Assembly: GCF_963422355.1 (NCBI RefSeq)
Contig: NC_085092.1
Span: 5,412,854-5,476,853, forward strand
Reading direction: 5' to 3'
Length of the DNA: 64,000 bases
Origin: Corticium candelabrum
Taxonomy: Eukaryota > Porifera > Homoscleromorpha > Homosclerophorida > Plakinidae
Part shown: positions 55,936 to 64,000 of the stretch, piece after piece
Numbering within the stretch: the first letter of the stretch is position 1
How the letters are laid out: each line of letters opens with the position of its first letter
The notes under the pieces: model-generated
Told to the model about the DNA's origin: nothing
What the model saw: only the letters and a program-made list of their open reading frames with translations
Database searches by the model: none
Position numbers and translations under genes: made by a program

Positions 55936-57658
55936 ATGAATGTGTGGTATCACTTCGCTCTCGGCTTTCTCCTGGTATCTGGTCTAGGCTTCGTCGAAAA
56001 CGTATCGGCGGGAAAGTAAACTATACATTGTCGGCTGACATTCTATACATCATTTTCATTGATGTGTTTCGTTGCTGCTATAGCTACGCGCAGTGCTTTA
56101 ATGTAGTATCGAGAACAACACAAAAGGTTACGTCTGATTTACGGTATGGCACGTGCAATTTAATGACTTGCTGAATCTTTTAGTTTGTCGTAAGTCTCAC
56201 TCGTTTGATACTCTAGGTTTGTGGCTAAGACTTTTTATGAAAAGGGAACGCCTTTGGGCGAACCATTTGCTATCTCTGATTCAATGCAAGTTCTCAATTC
56301 TACCGAATTGTGAGCATTAGAATTTTGATGTCATTTTTACTTTGCGTGTTTCTACTGTACACTCTCGTTGTCGTCTTAATTAATGTTGTCTTGCACGTGT
56401 TTCCCTAATTTGTCGTTTGATGGAGTAGTGTTTTAGTGTGGTGTTGGCGGGTTTGTTTTAGTGTAAGATATGATAGTAGCTAGTCTACAGGTCGGTGACT
56501 ACGTTCACTGAAATCTAGGTATTCCATTAATTACTAATTAATGTATTGTCTCTGCATTTCATACAGATCTTGCCAATAGCTAATCGATACAAATTTGTGG
56601 CTTTTCGAGATTAAATTCGTATTAAAGGGAATTTTTGTATCCTTGCATGCAGAATAGCTTCCATACAAGAAGTCGTTAGTGCGATGGACTATAATCCCGG
56701 ATGTTCTCCACTCCAGTGGCTCTTTCGTAGACCCGGCCTACTGCAACCACTCTAGCACGATGATTCAAAGCGTTATCTCGAGTAGGTCTTTTACGCAATT
56801 TACTTAACTAACATTCATATAATTAGTATTTAGTTTGTCTGCGATATTTACGCGCTATACTTGTAGTGTTCCTTGCTGTCTGTCGATACATATATTTTCA
56901 AACACTGAACTATTAAACATCAACTGCAAATCACTATTATAGTGTGTAAAGTAAAGTCCAACTATGCACAGCAATTACAAGCTCTTAAAGTCTTCAAACT
57001 ACAGCTGTACGCACCTGTCTGTCAAATATTTGCTTGTTGTATCTTCTAGAGTGTAAATCAATCAAATTATTGATTTACACTCGCCAAGCAAACGTTGTTC
57101 TTGGCGAGTGTAAATCAATAAAACAATGTCTGTCCGTCTGTTTGTCTGTCTGTCTGTCCGTCTGTCTGTTTGCTTATAGTCTTTCTCCATTTGTTCTAAA
57201 ATGTACATTTCAACGGTTTGGGTTCATTAGCTAAAAGAATAACGAACAATTGATTTCTGTGCAGGCACGGCAAATATGGGAAAGAAGGCTATGCCGTAAA
57301 CACAGTTTGTGAGTACCATTTCATTGTCAAGTCTGTTGGCGTTTTAAAATTTCGCACAATTCATCTGGATCAACCAATATCGACCAATTTTGATGATTTT
57401 GAATCATCCGATGAATGCAAGCGAGCAGCTCATCCCGAGCGAAGAGACCGCGACTACATTGAACTTAACGTTGAGTTTGCTAATGGGCAATCGAACGTTT
57501 TCTGTGGGCGACCAAATCGACACATATATCGTGTAATAGAAAGCAAGAATTTGCCTGAAGTAAACGGTCAACGAGAACTAGTCATCACTTTTTGGTCAGA
57601 TGGCTCACAAACAGGAAATGGTTTCTATGGCTACTATTATAACAAGAAGCAATCTTAA
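55936..57658 (+). CDS. Secreted CUB-domain protein, two exons (157 aa)
   Basis: Exon 1 (55936-56015) encodes MNVWYHFALGFLLVSGLGFV then ENVSAGK, a clear signal peptide with likely cleavage near VSA|GK; the donor is GTAAAC. Exon 2 (57265-57658, acceptor TTTCTGTGCAG) joins in frame through Lys and ends in TAA. The mature part is one CUB-like domain: VCEYHFIV (C2 position), EC before DYIEL (C3), FCGRP (C4), and LVITFWSDGSQTGNGFYGYY, the hallmark 'F.SD....GF.a.Y' ending. The usual first Cys (C1, partner of C2) is missing, leaving VCEY unpaired unless an extra exon hides in the 1.25 kb intron. CUB domains mediate extracellular protein or sugar binding, often with calcium. Partner and role unknown. 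Confidence 0.8.
57049..57175. repeat. Alternating inverted repeats followed by (GTCT)n, in the CUB intron
   Basis: GAGTGTAAATCAAT occurs three times in alternating orientation: 57049-57062 (+), 57069-57082 (-) and 57106-57119 (+). The last two extend to a perfect 19-base inverted repeat (57069-57087 / 57101-57119, spacer 13). A GTCT satellite starts five bases later (57124). Confidence 0.9.
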
Positions 57659-58729
57659 AATTAATTAAGCAACCAGGCAAGGCCAAAGACATGTACAACT
57701 ACAATGACATAAACTGAAAATAAGTCTTTAATTGTACTTAAAAATTATTGCTAAAGAGAAAGCATTTGATAGCAATTTATGTTTGTACACTATTTAGGTA
57801 TTTAGAGCAGCTGGACTAGTAAAGTACGCATAGTCATTGGCTGGTGACATTAAGTTTACATGACAAATAGATCGAATGTAAGACCACGTTTTAGTAAGAG
57901 GTCTAATTAATTATGAAGTGTAAGAAGCACCGGTGTATCGCGTGGTTTCAAGTTTGGGGGCTGTCACCCACACTGCAAAGCCACACCAATTTTCCTTTTT
58001 CCTTTTACAATATGAACGTCCGTCATTACAGGGACAGTGTTATGAACAAGTTTTATCTGACAGTTTGGTAACTTAATGGTTTGACATGCACGCACGCCTA
58101 CAAAGATTGAAGAAGATTTAGCCCATCTACTCCCCCCTCCCCCGACACTACTTAGTGATATACTTTGTAGCAGTGACACCAGAACGCGAAAAAATAGACT
58201 GCATACAAACTGTATCTTGGTCGCAAACATCTCAAACAAAGAAAGAGTCTATAAACAACTCACAAACGTCTACAAAGTTTATAATTATAGCAGTTAAGTC
58301 AAACTTGAAAGTCTTTTTGCTAGCGTTCACCGCTATGTTCGTACCATTTTAGGGTCTAATTTCACATTGAGACAACATAATTTTAGTCATAGAAAAAATC
58401 TAATTTTAGTCCTAGAAACACGCCAAAATTGTTTGCGACACATCTATATTCTTGATCCTAGAGTGACGACGAATGACGTGTGCATGGCCATGGTAATTAG
58501 TTAACAGATGCAGCAACATGTCGGACGAGACGTTACCTATGAGAAGGAATATGTATGCGGCAGCAAGGCAGACTACACGAAGCTCTTTTTTAGATTGCTC
58601 GATGGGCTGCACACTAAACTTGTTAAAGTGCAACAGGACAAACAACAGATGATTGCATGTTTGTTGTACGACTACAGAAGTTTAAAGATAAACTGCTGTA
58701 TACAATCTTAATTTCAGACCCTGCGTGAA

Positions 58730-58732
<3 letters not shown>
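57659..58732. other. No gene defended
   Basis: Short ORFs at 57964-58239 (minus) and 58508-58711 (plus) lack recognisable motifs. Contains a C-rich TACTCCCCCCTCCCCCGAC tract near 58128-58147. Confidence 0.5.

Positions 58733-58778
<46 letters not shown>
58733..58778. repeat. (AT)n microsatellite
   Basis: Pure AT tract directly upstream of the LINE fragment. Confidence 0.95.
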
Positions 58779-58781
<3 letters not shown>

Positions 58782-58795
58782 AATCACATGCAGGG

Positions 58796-59532
58796 GCATG
58801 GCTCACAGCCATTCCCAACCCAAATCTCGGTCTTGCTAAGTCCAGGCATGAGTTCACTGCCGCTCTACGAATTCGGCTGGGTATTCCTCTTTTTCCGTCT
58901 CATCCAAACGCTGTACGCTGCCCATGTGCTCAATTGATTGGCAAGATTGGTGATCATCTTCTCGGCTGTCGTAAGAACTCGTTGAGATCAAAACGTCACG
59001 ATGCTTTGAGGGACACCATCTATAATGCGCTGTTGATAGATGACAAGGGACTTTACTAGAACAGAGATTTTCGTCACAGAATAGCAATCGCCCTGGTGAT
59101 GTTTACAATCCCAACTTTCTGTTTGGACGTTCTGCCTATTTTGACCTTACCATCCGTAACACAGTTCAATTGGAATTTGTTGTCAACAGTGCAAATTCTG
59201 CCTGTTCAGCTGCAGCAGCAGGTGAACTTGAAAAAGATCTCAAGTACGAAGAAGCAGTCGCTGACAGTGGTGCCTTGTTCTTCCCACTAGCAGTGGAAAC
59301 GTATCGTTTTTGGACTCCTGCTAGTCTGGATACTATTAAAACTATTGCGTCTAAAGTAGTGACTGCGACTAGTATTCCTTTTACACAAGTGTATTCTAAT
59401 TTAATGCAACAATTGTATGTTAATTTGTGGAAATTTAATGCTTGTATGATACAAAGTAGATTAATGTTAGATGCTGATGTAATTGCTTGGGATTTGCCGG
59501 TTTTGTCTGTAGTAGTTTGTTATAAAATATAA
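58796..59532 (+). pseudogene. LINE ORF2 C-terminal fragment
   Basis: The frame reads AWLTAIPNPNLGLA, RHEFTAALRIRLGIPL, then a Cys/His motif CPCAQLIGKIGDHLLGC like the CxC...H....C knuckle near the end of many LINE ORF2 proteins. One in-frame TAG near 59057 and a frameshift near 59090 follow; then AYFDLTIRNTVQ, GALFFPLAVETYRFWTPASL and YSNLMQQLYVNLWKFNACMI complete the usual C-terminus. Only the 3' end of the element is present; RT and endonuclease are missing. Confidence 0.7.
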
Positions 59533-60037
59533 TATTCTCTATATTTTATGTTATATATATAACTACACTACAAGACCAGTGTAACAACATTTCATAGCTT
59601 TGGGTAACTACTAACCCAGTAAGTTCCAATATAGTTATACCTAAGGCAATGATCTGTATCCAAAAATTTTGAGACAAAGTATAGAGGGAAACGTCTCGAA
59701 GTCATGGTCTCATCATCCGTATCCGTACTAAATGCGCTATCTAACGAGAGCAGGGCACATAGGTTATCTGCTAGGCATCTAGATGTTTGCATGCACGTAA
59801 TTGGACTGCAAACAAAGAAGCTCACCGTCGCTTGACCAAAATTCAGCGGTCTGGCGTCATTGTGGCAAATTTTGTCATCACAGCTAAGCAGCACACCATT
59901 CTGCTAATTATATCATTGATTTGTTGTCAAATCAACATAATTATACTACAAACGTTGCACTGGGAAGAGGTATGCACAAAAACTTGCAAGACTTTTTGAT
60001 GAGATCCCTGACCTTTGAAGGTATATAAACACAGGAG
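59533..60037. other. No gene seen
   Basis: Short ORFs only; AT-rich just after the LINE fragment. Confidence 0.5.
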
Positions 60038-60147
60038 TGTTATGTTTTCACCGTTGTTGTATTACCAGCCACTAGTACAACTCCCGCCAAAACACTAACG
60101 CGCAACCGCCCACCACACGTGGGAGCGGGCCTCTAAGGCCCGTATCA
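60038..60147 (-). repeat. 3' LTR of the gypsy element
   Basis: Matches 63328-63364 plus 63732-63808 with few substitutions. It preserves the uninterrupted CCACTAGTACAACTCC that identifies the MITE insertion point in the other LTR. Confidence 0.8.
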
Positions 60148-60188
60148 ATCTACTGTATTCGTCTACCCTAAAGCTACATCTAACCCTT

Positions 60189-63100
60189 CTACTTTAGTTC
60201 ATCTGTGGATCTCCGCCCTGGCACAGCATTGTTCCTCACCGGCTTGAGGAGGTGACTCTTGCTGGGTTGTTCCTTGCTCACCCACAGCTCCCCCGTGCCA
60301 AAGTTTTTCAAGAACACCGGCTGTCTAATGCCCAAGTTACGTTCCCTGCTGGTTCGGTAATGTTGGTAACGTTGTTGTTTCTGTCTCTGTCGTTTCCCCT
60401 CCCCCACATCTGCTCCTAGTATGTTCAATCTACTACGCGGCAGTCGACTCATCAACAGTACTGCAGGTGGTTACCCCGTGGTTGTATGTGGTGTTAGCCG
60501 GTACCGAAATAAAAAGTGATCCACTTTACTCTCCAGTGATCCGTATTCCTTCCTCATTTTTCTCAATGCGCTTTTGAATGCCTCGACGGCCCGTTCTGCC
60601 TGACCGTTCGTGGATGAATGATAGGGTGCCGACATTATGTGGGTGATCCCGTTTCCTTCCATAAATTGCTTGAACTCCTTGCTTACAAACGCGGGTCCGT
60701 TATCCCTTACGCACATCTCTGGGATCCCATGTGTTGCAGATATGCGCTGCAGACTTTTGATGGTAGATAATGCCGTAATGGATGGTAAAGCCTTCACCTA
60801 CAGCCACTTGGTGAAAGCATCCACCACTGCCAAGAACTGCCTCCCCATAAATGGGCCTGCAAAGTCCAAGTGTAGTCTGGTCCAGGGTTTCTCAGGGCAC
60901 GCCCACGGGTGTAACGGTGCCTTCACTGGAGCGGTAGCGTGGCTTTGACATCTGATGCAAAGCTGGACGTGTTGCTCGATTTCTTGGTTCATCTTTGGCC
61001 ACCACCACACATAACTTTTTGCTAATCCTTTCATGCGTGCGGCCCCGGATAACCCCGTGCAACTCCTCCAGTACCCTCTTTCTAGCCTGTAGTGGTATTA
61101 TGACTCGGGATCCTCACCATACACATCCTCCCAGCACACTCAGTGCCACCCTCCGGCGCCAATAGGGCTCTAATGTCGCCTCCCTGTTCGTTCTGAGCCA
61201 GTCTGACAACGTGTAGCTTCTCACTCTTGTTAAGGTTATGTCTTACTCTGTTCAACTTCCTCTGCTGTGCCGCTGTTATCCGCTTTTGTGGCAACATCTC
61301 CAAGATATGCAAGGCTAACACTGCTTCCGGTGGGTCTTCTGTTCCCACTTCGGGCTTGCTTTCTATTTGGAACCGGCTTAACGCATCCGCGTTGGCGTTC
61401 TCGTTTCCGGGCCTGTATTTCAGCTCGTATTGATATCCTGACAGCAATAACGACCATCGTTGCAGGCGACCGGAGCAAGTCGTCGGTACGCCCTTTTTTC
61501 TCCAAATAATGTTAACAGAAGTTTGTGATCTCTGTAGATCACAATGGTCTACCATAGACAAACTGGTGAAACCGCTCGACTCCAAACATTACGGCCAGTG
61601 CCTCTTTGTCTATCTGTGCGTAGCCCCATTCAGCCTGGGTAAGAGTCCTGGACGCAAATGCAATTGATTTGTCTGCGCCATCATCGTGACGGTCGGGATA
61701 GCACCACTCCCACTCCGTACGGGAATGCGTCACATGCGAGAGTCAGCTCTTTCTCCAGGTCGAAATGTACTAAGAGGTTGGTGGATTGCAGAGCCAACTT
61801 CACAGAGCTCGAATGCTTTTTTTGTTCTCTCCCCCATGTCCAGAGCTTTCCTTTTCGCAATAAGTCATATATTGACAATCTCGGCAAGAATCGTCGTAGT
61901 AGTTGATCAGCCCTAAGTATGCTCGTAGTTCCTGTACATTCTTTTGGCTCCGGTGCGTTTTGTATTGCCTGTACTGTCTCTCCATTAGGGTAAATGCCCT
62001 TTTTTGTCGATTTTGTATTCCAATATATGCCACTTTCTTTTGGAAAAAGACGCACTTGTTGCGTTTGAGGCGTAATCCTGCTTGTGTTAGTCTGCTGAGC
62101 ACTGTTTCCAAGTTGTGACAATGTTCGTCTTGTGTCCTACCAGTAATAAGAATATCATGCATATATACCATCGTGTGTGGTATCCCCTGTAGCAAAGTCT
62201 ATAACTCTCTGAAAAATACCTGGCGCCGCCGCAATCCCGAAAGGGAGCCTAGTGAATTCAAACAGTCCCGATTGCGTATTGATCACCGTATACTTCATGG
62301 ACTGCTCATCTAAGACCACTCGTTGATATGCGTTGCTTAAATCCAACTTTGAAAACGTCACTCCACCCGATAATGATGCCAACATGTCCTCAATCGTGCT
62401 AGCGGGTAATTATCTCGCTGTCCGGCTTGGTTGATGATCAATCTGTAGTCGCCGCAAATTCGCATCAACCCATCCGCTTTCAGTACCGGTACTATTGGTG
62501 CAGCCCATTCTGAAAAAGGCGTGGGTCTTATGGTTCCTTCTCTTCCCAGTTTTCTTAACACGATGCGCTGTTTTTGCTTCTGCTGCTGGATTTTGGCACG
62601 CCCTTACCAAGTGACCAATCTTCCTGCATCTTCTGCATTGCGCATTGAGAAATCTGCAGGGTCGTGGCCAATGTTCACCCAAGTAACGGAAACATTTGCC
62701 TCTCCGACGGTCCTCCTGACTTTCTATCATCTTGTGTACTTCTCCAGACTGTACTAGAGTCGCTTGCATCCCTAGCGTTTGGTTGAGTTCTTCTGTGTTC
62801 TTGGCTGCTGTTTCCATCGATTGAGTGATTCTCCATGCGTTGTCAAATGTTAGCGTATCGTCTTGTAGTAGTCTGCGTTGGATTCGTTCGTCTCTTAATC
62901 CGACCACTAATCGGTCGCGAAGCATGTCTGCTAACGTCTCTCCATACTCACAGTCAGCCGATAGTCTTCTCAAATCTGTCACAAAGTCTGCTACTAACTC
63001 ACCTGGGCGTTTTTTTCCTGCTGTTGAATCGATACCTCTGGAGGATCACTGATGGCTTGGGGTTGAGGTGGCTCTTCACCGTAGCCACGATCACGTCATA

Positions 63101-63306
63101 CGGGACTTCTTCCGTCTTCCTCGGTGACACGAGATTCCTGATCAGTTTGTATGTCGGCTCCCTGCACGCCGTCAAAAGAATCGCTCTCTTCTCCTCCCTC
63201 TCTGTGATCTTGTTGGCTGTGAAAAGGAATCCCAATCGTTCCACGTAATGGTCCCATTCCTCTGTGTCGCTGTCGAACGGTCCCACTTTCCTATTCTAGC
63301 GGCCAT
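60189..63306 (-). pseudogene. Gypsy gag-pol, frameshifted, protease missing
   Basis: Order on the minus strand: gag (FDSDTEEWDHYVERLGFLF), knuckle CRRCRKIGHLVRAC (CX2CX4HX4C, about 62640), then immediately RT (VLRKLGREGTIRPTPFSEWA, FSKLDLSNAYQRVVLDEQS, LPFGIAAAPGIFQRV, with YMHD in the YxDD position), RNase H (SIAFASRTLTQAEWGYAQID), an H2C2-type integrase finger ending CIRCQ, the DDE core (LDFAGPF; VRDNGPAFVS; SSTNGQAERAVEAFKS) and a C-terminal tail. About 60 bases separate the knuckle from RT block 1, so the protease is deleted. At least five frame changes; the element is dead. YMHD in place of Y-x-D-D would itself disable RT. Confidence 0.82.
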
Positions 63307-63327
63307 TGCGATATCCTCGTCGCCAAA

Positions 63328-63808
63328 TGTTGTGTTTTCACCGTTTTTGTATTACCAGCCACTACTGTCTGTTCCCCATAAGTGTCAACTTTGAAAATCA
63401 TCAATATCTTCGTTGTTTTTTGTACTTTCGCGATGATTTCGGTATCGCTACAAACCGCTTTGTCTGGCATTTCTGTTTATCAAATTATTTAGGCCTTTCC
63501 TACAAAGGAAACGGAAGGATAATACTTGTGCACATCAAAGACAAACGGGTGGAGTAATGGCTATTATCCAATTATCTTGTAAGACCAACGGATCAGCAAC
63601 TGGAACCATTTAAGATAATTGGTGTAACATGGTCCAACTGGAGCAGCTCTTAATGCTCTAATGAGCACACCTGGTGTGACTTCTACTTCATTACTCACTA
63701 CCGAGTTCACGCTTACGTGGAATAGACAGTAGTACAGTACAACTCCGCCAGAACACTAACGCGCAACCTCCCACCACACGCGGGAGCGGGCCTGTAAGGC
63801 CCGTATCA
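63328..63808 (-). repeat. 5' LTR of the gypsy element, interrupted
   Basis: Same sequence as the left LTR, split after CCACTA by the 365-base insert. Confidence 0.8.
63365..63729. mobile_element. Tc1/mariner-like MITE inserted in the LTR
   Basis: 365 bases flanked by TA on each side (63363-63364, 63730-63731); the uninterrupted LTR has a single TA there. Imperfect terminal inverted repeats of about 28 bases: CTGTCTGTTCCCCATAAG at the left and the complement of CTTACGTGGAATAGACAG at the right. No transposase ORF. TA duplication plus such TIRs fits a Tc1/mariner-derived non-autonomous element. Confidence 0.8.
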
Positions 63809-64000
63809 TTCTGTCTACTACAAGGAGAACTGAAGTGAAATTCGAAATGTTGTAGTACTTAGTAACTATGTGTGTAGAACAGGTTTTTGAAAAATGAACA
63901 CCTTTTGACAGCAGCGCTACCTCAAATTTGCGACGAGTTTCAGCTCTACTGATATCTAGTTACGTTACTTTCTTGGCTGGATCCGATAGTTTTCTTGTTT
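63809..64000. other. Right-hand edge, nothing seen
   Basis: 192 bases without a recognisable feature. Confidence 0.5.

Larger units (their letters stand above)
60038..63808 (-). mobile_element. Defective Ty3/gypsy LTR retrotransposon with a nested MITE
   Basis: Short LTRs: left 60038-60147 (110 bases) and right 63328-63808 (about 113 bases once the 365-base insert and its extra TA are removed). In element orientation the LTR begins TGATACGGGCC and ends AACA (TG...CA). The internal sequence after the 5' LTR reads TTTGGCGACGAGGATATCGC, a primer-binding-site region of the kind seen in many gypsy elements, then the gag ATG at 63306. No matching 5-base target duplication seen (AGGAG on the left, TTCTG on the right), so one end may be rearranged. 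Confidence 0.85.

Overview
The window looks like intron-rich, transposon-dense animal DNA, most likely from a marine sponge (an inference). The reasons are: one-repeat-per-exon ankyrin coding with introns as short as 56 bases; an ankyrin/Roc-GTPase gene of a type I associate with sponges; CARD death-fold relics; a secreted CUB protein; tyrosine-recombinase, Ty3/gypsy and several LINE retroelements; two kinds of hAT transposon; and many microsatellites. Nothing prokaryotic is visible.

Layout. (1) 1-26726, minus strand: one large gene assembled here from 11 exons. It has an N-terminal ankyrin array (26726 down to 6957) and a Roc-type GTPase exon (1269 down to 1) that runs off the left edge. Its introns carry almost all the other content of this region. 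About 3.3 kb containing two ankyrin exons is tandemly duplicated (roughly 8985-12283 and 12284-24130). The second copy has received a tyrosine-recombinase (Ngaro/DIRS-like) retrotransposon (14603-23142), whose gag is split by a hAT transposon (14897-19014) encoding an intact 1041-residue OTU-protease/hAT-transposase fusion. (2) 27268-41323: a broken CARD gene, a tRNA-derived SINE, a frameshifted TTF/ZMYM-like hAT element, a second CARD relic and a 5'-truncated LINE with an (AAATAC)n tail. (3) 41324-41523: exactly 200 N. (4) 41524-55579: region 2 again at a constant offset of +14256, essentially base for base; the repeat begins and ends exactly at the gap, so it is most simply two overlapping contig ends placed side by side. 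(5) 55861-57658, plus strand: a compact two-exon gene for a secreted CUB-like protein with a TATA box. (6) 58733-63808: a LINE 3' fragment, then a defective Ty3/gypsy element on the minus strand whose right LTR contains a 365-base TA-flanked MITE.

Host genes likely to be functional are the ankyrin-Roc gene and the CUB gene. The CARD gene immediately upstream of the ankyrin-Roc gene, on the same strand, suggests a former innate-immunity or cell-death neighbourhood, but both CARD domains seen are broken. The OTU-hAT ORF is the only transposon protein left fully open; the retroelement tyrosine recombinase keeps all its catalytic residues although its RT is frameshifted.
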